Both the position numbers and the translations under genes were made by a program. From Zygaena filipendulae (Eukaryota > Arthropoda > Insecta > Lepidoptera > Zygaenidae): 64,000 nt of DNA. The notes beneath the pieces were generated by a model. The model saw nothing but the letters and a program-made list of their open reading frames with translations, was not told where the DNA came from and made no database searches. The stretch spans positions 193,501-257,500 of the forward strand of contig OU015661.1 in assembly GCA_907165275.2 (NCBI GenBank). The letters are read 5' to 3'. Numbering within the stretch: the stretch's first letter is position 1; each line of letters opens with the position of its first letter. Below are positions 50,655 to 62,512 of the stretch, piece after piece.

Positions 50655-50855
50655 GGATCAACGCACAGCCTAAACGGCTGATCGTAGAGACCTGAAACTT
50701 GGAGGGTGTGTTCTCTGTATGACGTAGGCATCCGATAAGAAGGGATTTTTTAAAATTCAACCCCTAAGGGGATGAAAAGGGGTTGCAAAGTTTGTATGGA
50801 ACAATTCCGCGGGAACTTCGAAATGATCGCGGGTGAAACCGCGCGGCACAGCTAG
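50655..50855 (+). mobile_element. Helitron, second 3' subtype
   Basis: gtagagacctgaaacttgga, atgacgtaggcatccgataa, cccctaaggggatgaaaagg, then hairpin cgcgggtgaaaccgcgcgg and cacagCTAG at 50852-50855 before T. The 5' border is unclear. Confidence 0.55.
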
Positions 50856-50859
50856 TATA

Positions 50860-51275
50860 CAATATAATATCTTTAAACGTACTATGTATACCAAAATAAA
50901 GTGAATTATTTGTTTATATATAAGAATACGAGTACAAGTTTAACTCAAAATGATGTGTCATTTTTGTGTGTTCTGTTTTTCCATATTGTGTTTGAATGTG
51001 CATCACGCAACAGCTTTAGAATTAAAAGTTTGTCAAGTCTTTTTATGTAGGTACTTTGCGTGCGTCCAAATACCGCGAGTGGAGCAGCAGGCTCAGCGCT
51101 AGTTAGCAATATGTGGTTTGTGCTACGGAGTGCAGCTATTGATTGAAGGATTAAGTACCTACATACCTAAATAAAAGCTATATTCATTGTTCTGCCTGTA
51201 TTTTACACCTATTATGACGTACTCTACAAGATCAGTTGGAAAGGGGGTATCAAGCCGTGAGAACATTAAAGTATC
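50860..51275. other. Gene-free stretch
   Basis: AT-rich, no feature recognised beyond short TACCTA words. Confidence 0.35.
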
Positions 51276-51279
51276 ACTG

Positions 51280-51445
51280 ATGCTACTGCTCCACCTGCGT
51301 TAACGTTAATGTTGATGTTAATGTCTAACGTTAACGTTGATGGTAATGTTAGTAAGTTAACCCGTTAAAATGTTGGCCACATCTACGTAATGCCTAAATT
51401 AGCGCACTAATTTACGCGTTAACACGCAGGGTGGAGCAGTAGCAT
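51280..51445. mobile_element. 166-bp MITE with 28-bp inverted ends
   Basis: atgctactgctccacctgcg ttaacg on the left pairs with cgttaacacgcagggtggag cagtagcat on the right. The core contains repeated gttaatgttgatgttaatg words. Confidence 0.72.
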
Positions 51446-52036
51446 GATGGGTACCTAAATTATAGTGTAATCGCACATTGATAATTTTTTGAAACTATTT
51501 TTTTCCTGTTCGTTTTATCTTTATTCTAAAATATATAAGTTGTGATGGACAAATTTCTTTGTTTTTAAGCGAGGCAATCAATCCTTGAGCCCATACAATG
51601 ACTTCAGATGTAAAAACACACGCATCTAGTATAGGGTAGGTTAGGTATTTCTCAAAAAATCAGTCTTAATCGTAAAACACGTTCATACTGTTACAAATCT
51701 TTTTAGTTTTTTAATATATTCACCTATATTCTTTTGTGTTTATACATATTTTCCAAAAAAGGAATCTGTCACACTTGACTTTTAGCTTTGGATCATAAAG
51801 CTGTAATTTTTCATTTAAAATATTAATTAAAACTTTAGTTCAAAATACGGTCCTATTAAATCGTCTACCTTCATTATTACTGGGATACTTTCATACCTTT
51901 TCTGCTAGGTACTCCCTTGCTGACTCTAACCATATAGATATAATTTAGTTGGTGACGTATTCATGATTATAATTAATTATTAAATGATAGGAATAAGAAC
52001 TGCTTTGGTCTAGATTCTAATAAATAAGTATATCTA

Positions 52037-52246
52037 TCTAAACTAATAATATAAAGCTAAAGGGTTTGTTTGTTTGATTGAACGCGCTAATTTCAGAAAC
52101 TACCTATTGGTTGGAATTGAAAAATTATTTATGTGTTGGATAGTCCATTTATCGAGGAAAGCTATATAGGCAATAGATATAATATATAACGACCAATAGT
52201 AGCGGAGCATCAAATTAACGCAGGTGAAACCGCGAGGCACAGCTAG
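52037..52246 (+). mobile_element. Non-autonomous Helitron, 210 bp, intact ends
   Basis: Starts TCTAAACTAATAATATAAAG after A (52036). Ends acgcaggtgaaaccgcg, aggcacagCTAG, then T (52247). The interior holds ttgattgaacgcgctaattt and cagaaactac. Confidence 0.7.
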
Positions 52247-52249
52247 TTT

Positions 52250-54079
52250 ACTTATATAAAAATAATTCCACAACACTACTGAAACCACAGACTTATATAC
52301 CTATAGAGTAGTAGCCATATACATTTACCTACCTTTTCTTTAAAATCCATTACTTTTATTATTGTCTCTTTAAATTTTACACTTACCTTCGAGTAGGTAT
52401 ATCTTTAATGACCGACTACTAATTATACTAAATGGCTGTCGTCTTTAATCAAAACCGGCCAAAATATAGTCGACGACCCTGGCTTTTGTTGTACACTTGT
52501 AGGTACCCGAGCTTCTACCCAGAGTGGGACAAGGGCGGCTTGTCTTTTTAAGGAGCTCGTCAATGCTTTATCTTATTATCTGTGGCTTGGTGATTGCTAA
52601 CAAGATGCTCTTCGCTGTTTGTTGCGGTGTGTGATACCATCGCGGGTCACTGTGAAGCAGTCGGTGGAGGGTTAGTCCACAGAGGGGTGCTAAGCTGCGA
52701 TCACTTGACTTTAAGTCGTATGTACCTACAGCAGAGTCTGAGCCGTGTTCGTGTCGGTCCCAACGGCTTCCTGAAGATCATTAGTCGAGTCGACGTGAGG
52801 TTCTCGGTCTCTCTTTTCTCCTGAAGATAAGCAACGGCACGATTGACTGTTCTGAGCTCCTGTCCCTTATTGCGCTAAAGGCAGGTACCTGCCAGAAGCT
52901 GCAGATACAATCCGCCTTTGCACACAGAAATAGTCTCCACCAACTACAGGCAGAACTCCTTTATGTGGCGAGCGAGTGACAATTTCAACAAATTATCCAA
53001 AGAATATGACTTTGATTTGTTTAACAATAGCTGTGAGTCGGCGAGGCGAGTATTAGAAAATTCGTTTTTTGTAACCAGCTTGTAAGCTTCTAACAAACAA
53101 AATAGTGGAATGAAAAATTATGTAAATGTTTACGTTAAACTTTTGGATAACTCACAGATGGTATATGTAATTAAACGCCTATATTCTGTATCACCATAAC
53201 TTTATTAGGATTTTTTCTTAAATCTACTGTTTAGGTACAGGCAAACTTAACAGAAGGCAGAAGCATGACTAAAGCTATTAAGCTATAGACGATGACTAAA
53301 GTCATGGACGAAACTTTAAGCTTAAGAAAATAAACACATAGATATAACCCAACAGCTGTTATGCTGTGTGTCTACAAGAGGCGCGATTGTCCGGTACTTT
53401 TATACAATGACACAATAATTAGTCGTCTGGTTCTCACTAGCGATGCCATATCGGCTCTGTCGCAGCTGACCCATATAAGGACACTAAGTTTAATAGGAAT
53501 TTTGGTATCACAAGTGAAGGAAAATACATGACTTCTAGAACTCGCGCAACTGGTGATATCACCGGCCCTGGCCCGAATGTAGTCGGCTTTTTTATTTTAT
53601 TTACTTACCTACCATGTTGATGTAATTTGTAATAAACACAAGGTTTCAGGTTCGATTTTAACTTTTAAAAGTTGTTATTGCGGCAAGTAGCTAAATGAGT
53701 ACTTGTTAATTTTTTTATTGGTACCTACCTACCTACTTTATCAACAGGTAATCTAGACTTTTCGAATGTCTGGCGTAAACAACCCAAATACGTACAGTAC
53801 TCACTCGATTGTTTCTTTTTTCTTTTAATGTCTCGATCAGTTAAATAGAGCAAGTGTCAAATACAGCCGACCATCCAATAGAGATACTTCAATCGTCTAC
53901 ATGGATCGACTAGTATTTAATCCAATTTCTGAATACTTATATACTTATAACTTGGTAGGATCCGTGGATTCATACTGAACCACATTTACCTACACCTTCT
54001 GCACAATTACAAGGAGTGGCTATATTACAGTCAGCCATCACTTCGCAACTCACTGTTGTCGATATAATAATATTATAAT
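52250..54079. other. Gene-free stretch with possible degraded LINE sequence
   Basis: The block 52500-52985 is GC-richer than its surroundings and has a 76-codon frame (52594-52824) without ATG. A phrase such as CSELLSLIALKAGTCQKL (about 52850-52910) may be a dead non-LTR element, but no diagnostic motif is present. The rest is AT-rich. Confidence 0.3.
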
Positions 54080-54083
54080 CACA

Positions 54084-54235
54084 GGTTTGCCGTAGTGGTC
54101 ACCATGCCTCCCCCTGCTATTGAAGAGGTTCCGGGTTCGATTCCCGATGGTAGTGAAGTTTGTACAGTGGAGTATTGTAATATTGGATAATATAATTTGC
54201 TTAGTTTTCACGACAAAAGCATTTAGCTTATTGTT
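54084..54235 (+). mobile_element. tRNA-derived SINE
   Basis: gtttgccgtagtggtcacca is an A-box-like start and gaggttccgggttcgattcc an excellent pol III B box about 40 bp later, followed by an unrelated body (ttgtacagtggagtattgta). The spacing suits a tRNA-related SINE head, while no acceptor stem closes, so it is not a tRNA gene. Confidence 0.65.
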
Positions 54236-54239
54236 AGTG

Positions 54240-55540
54240 TGGGCCGATTAATTAGAACTATATGTTGTGAAGTGTTACTGTAGTTATTTTACCCTTCGAT
54301 CAACAATACCATAATATAAATACATATAATATGTATAACAAATAAATGAAATATATCGCAGAAAATTTGAATGAATATAACATAATATTATAATTCGTGC
54401 GTACAACAACAAATACATCATCAGTCAGGCAAATAAATAATTATAGTAGGTATATAAGTAGATCATTGAACTCACCACAAATACTGTAATACTATACAGT
54501 TACCTCATTAAATAGTTAATTGACTCGTTCATTTACAAAAGTTCTTTGATTGTATCTATTATATCTGCGAGCGCCCCGACGACGCGCGACGTTATGTCTG
54601 AATAGTCGACTTGTCAGTTGTCACGACGACGCAAAATTTATTGTAGGTACTTACAATAACTCCGATTTGCGAGCATCCAGCACAAGTCAACACACATATT
54701 CGCCAAAATGCGGACAATCTTTAAAATGATGAATTATAAACATTGCCTGCAACATTTATATCTACCTCCATGTATTAAGTGCTAACACATTTTAAATTCA
54801 TATATCAAAGTACTTGCCAGAGCCTAAGACAGCTTTTGCGGTCGATCCTAAGCCGTGTAGTCTTACAGTAGCGTAAGAAAATACGGTTGCGACACTGGGC
54901 GCGCCCTGCGGCTGCGCTCGGCTCTCAGGAGTCAGGAGTCGAGTGCCGCTTGCGCTTGCGACATAGCACGGAGTTATCTCTACGACTCTATTACACAAAC
55001 ATGAGCTCTTTGTTGTAATGAACACTAAAATTAACAATACCGGAATTGACCATAACTCTACAGAGAGTTACCAAGATGTTAGGAAATTTATGTCGTAAAT
55101 AAGGAGTGAACTAAATGGCTCAGCCATCCTAATATAATCTGTAGCTCTCACACTCTAGTTGTTATTGTTAAATCTTGTTTAGGGGGTAAGGAGCATCCTA
55201 CATTAGATGCCTAGGAAAGATGACATGGATTTGATTTGCGGCACGTTTGGAGGAAAAACTTTCCTATTCTATTGGATATAGATTGTAATGGATGGAATAA
55301 ACTTCAGTGTTCGAGTATAGGAATAATGGTTGCATAGGGTAAGCTGTGCAGGTTGTCTACGAGAATATTGGAATCAGTCCAATGAGGGACGGACTAGCAG
55401 TTTCAATATCGATCCAACTAGGGCGGTAATTCTATAATTTTATGTTCCCAGAAGAAATATTAGTGGACAAAAGCTCATAGTTTTTTCTATTATCGTTGAT
55501 TATTACGTTAAGTCATGTACGGTGATAGTGTGGTGATAGC
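54240..55540. other. Gene-free stretch
   Basis: AT-rich, with two small CpG-rich patches (54565-54615, 54895-54965). No exon, repeat end or promoter could be supported. Confidence 0.35.
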
Positions 55541-55544
55541 GACT

Positions 55545-55635
55545 AGACGTGCGTGCGTGCGTGCGTGTGCGCACACCGCGGCGTGGTCACGTGCGTGCGT
55601 GCGTGCTGGCGCTACGTGCGCACGATACGCGTGCA
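55545..55635. repeat. GTGC microsatellite tract
   Basis: gtgcgtgcgtgcgtgcgtgt at 55549 and a second gtgcgtgcgtgcgtg at 55590, linked by CpG-rich purine-pyrimidine alternating sequence. Confidence 0.8.
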
Positions 55636-55694
55636 CTTGCAGTAGTATACGTTATTCGTAATAGTACGGACCGCCAAGAGGGGATTTGTGGATT

Positions 55695-56955
55695 AGCTAA
55701 AGCGCGTCAGATGAACATAAGGGGGGTACCTTGCACCATGTTGAGTACCTCCACCAAATATAGGCCCTCTACACTGGTGGGTACGTCTAGAATAACCGAT
55801 CAGATTAGTAAAAAAAAATCGATAACTCGAAATACTCGAGCGCGTCAGATTAAGATATGGTGGGTTAATTACATAGTGAGAAGTATGTATATGAATAATC
55901 TGACCATTTGAACGTGACGTAAGGGAGTTAGAGGATCACAAACTTGAAAAAAAAAACGCAACTTCGACATTCTCGAGCGCAGTTGATTTATTTTTTATTT
56001 TAAAGTAAATAACTCAAGGATAGCGGGAAAAATATAATCTGCCGATTTTCATAAGCCGAAGAAACAAAAATCGTCTTCGAATCGAACGAGCAGCTGCAGT
56101 GAAACATGTACCTATTCATATCTCTGTCTTTCTTTCCCTTTTACTTTTTCTCTATCTCTCACTCTCTCGCACCGTCCTCACACTACTTTCCGTCGCCATA
56201 ACGTCATCACAGTATATCACGGCGCTAAACGTGTCAAATTATAACTTTTTTTGGTCGGTTAAAATACATATTAAAATAAGTTAAGGTAAGTATTACATCA
56301 AACTATAGGTTCACCTATAACCTTTCACTTTAATGTAATTATATATATATTATATAATAAAGCTCATCACAAAACAACGCGTTCATGTTATTATATGTAA
56401 AACGCTCTGGCTTGTTTGTGCTTTAAAGTTAGTTTTGTGAATAATATTTTGTGATCTTTTACATATTTAATAGAAATATAAAGTGTGTTTTTTGTGAACA
56501 AGAAATAGCTCATAAAGTTATTAAACTTACGTCAGAAAGAAAAAAAAATCTTAAAAATAAATCATAATTTTTGTTTCTAGCAGTCAGATTAATAATACCC
56601 CTCAAAATTATTGGCAGATTTTAAGCCAACATAACTTGGAGTGCAAGCTGAACTTTCTGTAAAATAATCTGACACGCTCGAGTATTTCAAAATTGAGATT
56701 TTTTTTTGCATTTTCAAAAATTCGCTACTACCTTGCGTCACCTCCAAATTGGCAGATTTTCGAAGGGGAGCATTTTTAGGGCTCACTTAACATCCCCTTT
56801 GAATATCTGACGCGCTGGAGTAAATGTTTTTTTTTTTCATTTTCTCCACTTCCGGATGGCCACCCCCACCACGCAAATCGGCAGATGAATATATTTTCGA
56901 TATCAGAGACACCTTGGAGTATCTAAACTACAATATCTGACGCGCTCGAGTATTT
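55695..56955. repeat. Mirror-symmetric array with CTGACGCGCTCGAG motif every ~137 bp
   Basis: On the left the motif reads gcgcgtcagat at 55702, aatactcgagcgcgtcagat at 55831 and tctcgagcgcagttgat at 55971. On the right it is inverted: atctgacacgctcgagtatt at 56667, atctgacgcgctggag at 56805 and atctgacgcgctcgagtatt at 56935. Spacing within each side is 130-138 bp, and all three pairs centre on about 56325, next to an AT run (atatatatatattatataat, 56340). Poly-T/A runs recur at the same offset in each unit. No coding sense. It may be a transposon with subterminal repeats. Confidence 0.75.
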
Positions 56956-57139
56956 CCATTTTAATATTTTTTTTTACATTTTTGAAAGCCTGTAGAAGCT
57001 AAACCCACCGGTGAATGAAAAAATATCATATGACCTTATTTTGTTTATATCTCCTAATCTTCAAAACCCAATAGGTCCCAACGACGCTCGAGTCACTCCC
57101 GAATTAGCATCGGTATCTCCCGTATCTACTATAAGGACT

Positions 57140-57246
57140 GTTGTCTGCAGCGGCGCTGCGTGGGCGCAGGTGACGTCACCCAGCCGACGGACACCCTTAT
57201 ATGGGCGGCACTCGCGCGCAGCCTCGCGCGTCCCACCACGAGAGGT
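57140..57246 (+). promoter_or_regulatory. Possible core promoter and untranslated first exon
   Basis: A CpG-rich patch contains gtgacgtcacccagccgacg (CRE-like TGACGTCA), then cccttatatgggcggcactc (TATA-like). About 30-45 bases later comes cgcgcgtcccaccacgagag/gtaaac, a fair splice donor. No downstream exon is identified in the window, so this is only a suggestion. Confidence 0.25.
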
Positions 57247-57249
57247 AAA

Positions 57250-57850
57250 CAATTATCATTGATTTACACCGCTAATAAATTATCTTGCGAATCGTAAATA
57301 ATGTTGCAAAAATTTACAGATTTCCTTCATGACAATTCTAGTTCGTCATTCGCTAAAAATCAAACTAAGTTAGTGTAGGATTCAACCTACAGATGTGGAG
57401 ACCCACGCTGAGACCAGAAAAGGGACTTGATATTCGGGAGACACGGATATGATTAAGTGAAAACCCGCAACGATTATAGCAGAATCGCTATTTGAAGGTG
57501 TACTTCTTAGGACCTACATAAACTGTTATATCAGAGGTCTTTCTTTTAGGGTTTATGGTAAAACCAAGTGAAACAGAGCCTAATTAACGCAGCCTCTTAC
57601 ACAGCGAATTTTACCCGCCTGCAGTTTTGAAAAAAAATAATGAGTTCCATTGACCTTTAAAGTTTCGTGTTTACGGTGGCTTCTAACCTTGTTGGAACTT
57701 ATACTTATATTCGAAACATTCTTGTTAATCTAATCCCAAGCTGCCCGGCACTTCTGATTGGGATTAGTTACGAATTTGACTTGCCGTGGCATTATCTCTA
57801 CCTTACATGTGAATTGCTGCTGTGCTTCCAAGGTATGTGGCGCTAGAACT
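57250..57850. other. Gene-free stretch
   Basis: AT-rich, no recognised feature. Confidence 0.35.
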
Positions 57851-57855
57851 CACTA

Positions 57856-58193
57856 AACAATAGGCTAGTTTCCTAAATTTTCTTTTTTAGTCCGTTTTGT
57901 AGATTATTAAAAAATATTGGACACGTATTTTTTTTTTTTTTATGTAACCAAAAAATAACGGAGATATATCAAGTCGAAATTTCACATGACGTCACGCCTC
58001 GCTACAGTTTGTTCGCACGTTATTGCGAGCTGTGACATCACGAGTCCCCCACCCTAAACTTTAATGCGCTTTATCTATGCATATTTCCATTATTTTAAAA
58101 AAGCAAAAAATACGTGTCTTTTATTTTTTTATTATCTAACTGACGGACTAAATAGAATTTTGATTTTTTTACCCAGGAAACTAGCCTATTGTT
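57856..58193. mobile_element. 338-bp MITE, TTAGTCCGTC family copy 3 with longer outer ends
   Basis: The inner 57887-58151 matches the other two copies (TTAGTCCGTT..GACGGACTAA). Here an outer perfect 19-bp inverted pair is also kept: aacaataggctagtttcct (57856-57874) and aggaaactagcctattgtt (58175-58193). This is therefore the most complete copy. Confidence 0.78.
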
Positions 58194-58199
58194 GGTGCT

Positions 58200-59025
58200 C
58201 ATTTGCAGGCTATTATGACGAATTAATCTATCAAAAAAGTTGCGGTCCATTACCTCATAGAAAAGCACAAGACATTGTCTCTATACGATCGTGATGTCAC
58301 GTGGAAAAAATGTCCAATTGTTAATATTATTGTCACAAGGAGCGAGGAGGATGCGCGTGGGCAGCCGCCATCACCGATCGCCATTAGCCGTAGATCGCTA
58401 TATTCTCGCGACGCCCCGAGAGTTCGCGAGCTGTCGGCGCGTGGGTCGACTCCATATTGATAGATCGAAATCACTTATTGGTTTGGCGACTGCTGGTCTG
58501 TTATTCGGTTTAAAATTTTACTAACGATCAAAGTGATTGATGTTACAGGCGTTGTTAGGTCATGTCATCGTCCGAGACGAGAAAGTTCTCTCAGATCGAA
58601 AATTTGAGAGATTGCGGATCCAGATTGAACAGTGAACTCTCGATCTCAGTCAAAACCAGCTCAGCCTCTCGAAGTAACCACACTTCAAGAGACTGAGCTG
58701 GTTAGTTCAGGTTTCCGGCACCATAAGTAACCGTATACGTGTAGGTAATAACTTACAACTTCCAAATACAACATGTCGCATTTCCCTTACCCGTGAACCG
58801 ATTGCGACGAAAGAAAGTCTATGTTTTAAATTAGACTTTATAATTTGAAAACGTGATGCCTCGAATCAATACTTACAATAACACTGATACAGTGTTTATC
58901 TACATATTTACTTCTATTATCTATGATCTATAGGTACTTCACTCGATATAAAGACAAGGATATTATATTTTATTAGAATATTGTCATAAAATTCAGCTAC
59001 ACTAAATTCCAGATTTCATCTTCTC
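58200..59025. other. Gene-free stretch with one short inverted repeat
   Basis: aaccagctcagcctctcgaa g and cttcaagagactgagctggt t form a 21-bp stem with two mismatches at 58654-58703. A CpG-richer patch lies at 58340-58450. No gene recognised. Confidence 0.4.
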
Positions 59026-59029
59026 TTCA

Positions 59030-59545
59030 TCATTCATTCTTCATCTTGTATGGTCTTTTTTTTAGGAGGGGAAAATCCCTCACGGACCCGCCTGCCAGCC
59101 CGTACTGGCATGGAGTGTCCGATTTGCACTGACTAAAAACGATTAAAGTTATGTCGTCGGCAAAGCCAACGATACTGGTCTCCGGCGGTAGATGAATTCT
59201 TAGTACGCCGTCGTACATGATGTTCCACAGCAGTGAAGCCAGATCGGAACCTTGGGGAACTCCTCTCCTTACCTGGATCCTCTCAGATCCCAGACGGTGG
59301 TCATACTGAATGAATCCATCTGTAAGGTAGGAGCTAATCAATCAAATGAGGTTGGGCTCTAATTTCTTCTTAGTGAGTTCCGCCATGATATTACACCACC
59401 TCGCTGAATTGAAAGCATTCCGCACATCTAAAGTAATCACAGCGCAGAACTTGCGCGTGCGCCGTGTTCCAAGCCGAGCACGCTTGATAGCTCCGCAGAT
59501 AGCATTCAGTGCGTCATCTTGTATGGTCTGAAATGGTACAAGTAG
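59030..59545 (-). pseudogene. LINE reverse transcriptase fragment with FADD motif
   Basis: On the minus strand, RKFCAVITLDVRNAFNSARW (palm motif A) is in one frame. After a stop near 59340 come ISSYLTDGFIQYDHRLGSER, VRRGVPQGSDLASLLWNIMY and TSIVGFADDITLI. The motifs of a non-LTR reverse transcriptase are in the right order, but the frame is interrupted and both ends are missing. Clade not assigned. Confidence 0.78.
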
Positions 59546-59549
59546 TGCA

Positions 59550-60355
59550 CCTATCTATATTGACTCGAACACGACAATCTAAGTTAAACTTGCACCTCAC
59601 AGGACCCGCCGACGCGACGCACGCGCAGGCCGCAGCGATAAACAAAATACCTCAGCGACATGCTAATCCATGCACCATAAAAGTTTACCACATATTTTTG
59701 GATTTATTGCCTTATGGATTACGTCATACATTTTGAATCTTTCGACACATTTCGACACGTCGTTACGGTGGATTGCGATGTGTTGAGTTTATCATTCTAT
59801 ATCAATTTGAAACTTTTATCCATTTCATCGAAAAAGACAGAAGGTTTTTTTTTTTCAGTAAGTATCTAAAAAATCTTTTGTAGCTCAGATCTTTTTCTGA
59901 CGAACTTTATTTAACTTGCAATATATTATGTAAGTCGTAAAGTATGTTTGTTCGGGTGGAATCTTGCAACTCAATTTTTAAGCTGATATCTTCAACCGAT
60001 TGAGCTTAAATGTAAAGGTACACGTTTAGTTTAGACTAGTATAGTATTATATTATCTGTGGTTTGGATAACAATGTATGAGTTTTCTTTTTAACGACTTT
60101 AAATGAAAAATAAAAAAAAAATGAATGATGACTATTAATAAAGAATATACGGTTGCGCTTTCGTGATATCCTCTTACTATAACGTTTTTATTTATTATTT
60201 ATTTAGTTAAAAGACTTCCTTATTCTATGCTGTATAATTTCATAAAATATGTAGTAAGTAATCGTCTTCTCAGACTAGACGCGTATAATTACGGAATCAT
60301 AGACCGCGCGACTGCTTATTTTCAGTACAAGGGTGCGAGCGCTCTGGAAGGTTAT
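59550..60355. other. Gene-free stretch
   Basis: AT-rich, no recognised feature. Confidence 0.35.
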
Positions 60356-60361
60356 TTAGTG

Positions 60362-60500
60362 TTATATTTATTTATTTAAACTTTATGCACATCATGGTAC
60401 AAAAGGCGGACTTAATGCCACAGTGGCATTCTCTGCCATTCAACCTTCAGGTAGTACAGAGAGCTCATTTGGCGGTGCATTTACGATATATATTTAGATA
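60362..60500 (-). mobile_element. Reverse-oriented LINE/SINE 3' tail
   Basis: atttatttatttaaacttta, tggtacaaaaggcggactta, atgccacagtggcattctct and gccattcaaccttcaggtag match the tail at 2070-2230 in order and sense. Confidence 0.55.
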
Positions 60501-60532
60501 AAAACTCACATAGATATAGATACCCACATACA

Positions 60533-60592
60533 TGCATACATACATACACACATACATACATACATACATACATACATACATACATACACAGA
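60533..60592. repeat. CATA microsatellite
   Basis: About 14 catacata units with one cacacata interruption, downstream of the LINE tail. Confidence 0.88.
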
Positions 60593-60654
60593 TCAGTCTA
60601 TCCGTTAACGATTAATAAAGAGTCAACTTATCTAAGGGGGCAGGTACTTATATA

Positions 60655-60810
60655 GAGAAAATCAACGCGGACTTAAAGCAATCGCCGGCCGCTTTTGGAA
60701 AGCGCTTGTCTCCGTTCTCCCGAACAATTCCCCAATTAGCGGCGACAAATGCCAATCGTGCTGCAACCCTCGATGACTCGGCAGCACCTGTGGAGTGTGG
60801 ACATACCACG
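60655..60810. other. GC-richer block of unknown nature
   Basis: gcaatcgccggccgcttttg, gaaagcgcttgtctccgttc and gcagcacctgtggagtgtgg stand out from AT-rich DNA and are open on the minus strand (LPSHRGLQHDWHLSPLIGEL). It could be a dead transposon coding piece or an exon, with no support for either. Confidence 0.25.
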
Positions 60811-61089
60811 GGGCAGAAGGGCAGATAATATAATAGGAACTATCATGGGACATATCTACCTACCTACCGTCACTTCCTAAGTAATAGTTATTCAGTAGAT
60901 TTTGAGTTAAATCGTACCTATAACAAACAAAATAAGAAATCAATTAGGTACTAATAAGTACTTACTATAGAGAGAAAAGATTTTGATTTTGTATTTTGTT
61001 TGTCAAGTAAAATTGAAATTGAATAGAAATTGAAAGAACTCAACGAACGAAAAGAACGATTTAACTCAAATACAACTGGGACCGATTTC

Positions 61090-61202
61090 AAAAATTCTTT
61101 CACATAATGCCACATTATCCCTGAGTAACAAAGGCTATATTTAACCCGGAATTCCACCGGGAACTCCGAAATTACGCAGGTGAAACCGCGGGGTCCAGCT
61201 AG
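61090..61202 (+). mobile_element. Helitron 3' fragment
   Basis: ttcacataatgccacattat, tttaacccggaattccaccg, hairpin cgcaggtgaaaccgcgg and tccagCTAG at 61199-61202 before T. Confidence 0.58.
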
Positions 61203-61365
61203 TTATTCATAAAGTTTCATAGTAGAAGAGAAGTTTGGCTTATGCGTGATGCAAATGTAACGCGTGACGTCACGCGCCGCGCAAGCATGAAGTGGCGGCG
61301 GTGGGCGACAGACAAACAGACAGACACATACCTGCAAACACTTGCTATACAGCTTAGTATACTTA

Positions 61366-61602
61366 CCGCCGCACTCAGAGTCGACTTTAATCATTACTTA
61401 GTTAAGTATAGATTTTTAAAACAAAACTGCCGCAATTAGAGACGTTCAGTAAATCAATGTTAATTGGCATTTAATGAGATGTAACTTAATTAGTTAAATG
61501 CCAATTAACATTAATTTATTAAACTTGTCGGATTGCGGCAGTTTTGTTTTAAAAATCTATACTTAACTAAGTAATGATTAAAGTCGACTCTGAGTGCGGC
61601 GG
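61366..61602. mobile_element. 237-bp Harbinger-like MITE with TTA target duplication, copy 2
   Basis: Same ends and same length as 5599-5835, about 95 percent alike by eye. TTA flanks at 61363-61365 and 61603-61605. Confidence 0.82.
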
Positions 61603-61609
61603 TTAGTTA

Positions 61610-62040
61610 CTTACAAGTAATTGCGTCTTGTACCCATTTTCGAAATTACAAAGTTATAAAGGTCAAATAAAAATAAATTGTCATACAAAAAGTATAGGTA
61701 GTCATTAAATTTTTATTCTATGTATTTTTCGTATAGATACGAACAGTTACAGTTGTGAAAGATCTGTAATACTGATTATTACTCGTTAATTATGTAATAA
61801 CAATTGAACTAAAGGCACTAAAGCCACTTGAGTGATACCAAATGTCGCCAATATTGATGACTACCTTACACCCACGTAAATTCCGGCGGGCTACCTCGGA
61901 AACACTAAAAAGCATCCTATAATTCCTACGAGATTCAAGGATAAGGAAGCCTCCTCCTCAGTGAAAGAATTTTTTAATGGGTTCAGTAGTTCCAGAGATT
62001 ATCTAGCTCTACATCCTAAATTCACACTACGACTTTATAG
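61610..62040. other. Gene-free stretch
   Basis: AT-rich. 61870-62000 holds a weak Helitron-like internal segment (ttccggcgggctacctcgga, gttcagtagttccagagatt). Confidence 0.35.
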
Positions 62041-62044
62041 TAAA

Positions 62045-62240
62045 CTAGTTGTGCCCCACGGTTTCGCCCGCGTTTATTTCAGAGTTCCCGCGGGAATTCC
62101 GGGATAAAAAGTACCCTATGTGTTAATCTGATGTATAAGCTATATTATTGTAAAGTTTCATTTAAATCCCTCCAGTAGTTTTTGCGTGAAAGAATAACAA
62201 ACATCCATCCATACTTACAAACTTTCGCGATAGGATCTAG
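62045..62240 (-). mobile_element. Helitron, minus orientation, 5' end eroded
   Basis: On the plus strand it begins CTAGttgtgccccacggttt and cgcccgcgtttatttcagag, then ccgggataaaaagtacccta. The TC start expected near 62240 (ggatctagtg) is not clean. Confidence 0.58.
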
Positions 62241-62481
62241 TGTCTACTAGCTGGTATGTACCCTGCGCATATATGTATAAAAAAAAATTATTTTTTAGAT
62301 AAGAATTTCGGAGTTCCCGCGGGTATTCCTGGTTACAATATAGCCTATGACCCCAACAAATAACGTGGCTTTCTTTATAGAATTATCTTTTTTTTAAATT
62401 TAATAATTAGTAGACTTTTCAGTAATATCAATGACATTCTATGTATTATATCAGTTGCAATTCGTTTAACTAATAAACATT

Positions 62482-62512
62482 TATTTATTTTATTTATTTA
62501 TTTATTTATTTC
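62482..62512. repeat. TTTA tract
   Basis: tttattttatttatttattt and more, probably the poly-A-like end of a reverse-oriented retroposon. Confidence 0.7.

Noticed and set aside
54084..54170. tRNA gene at the B-box-like sequence
   Set aside because: No acceptor stem pairing or anticodon arm could be folded by eye; body continues as a SINE.
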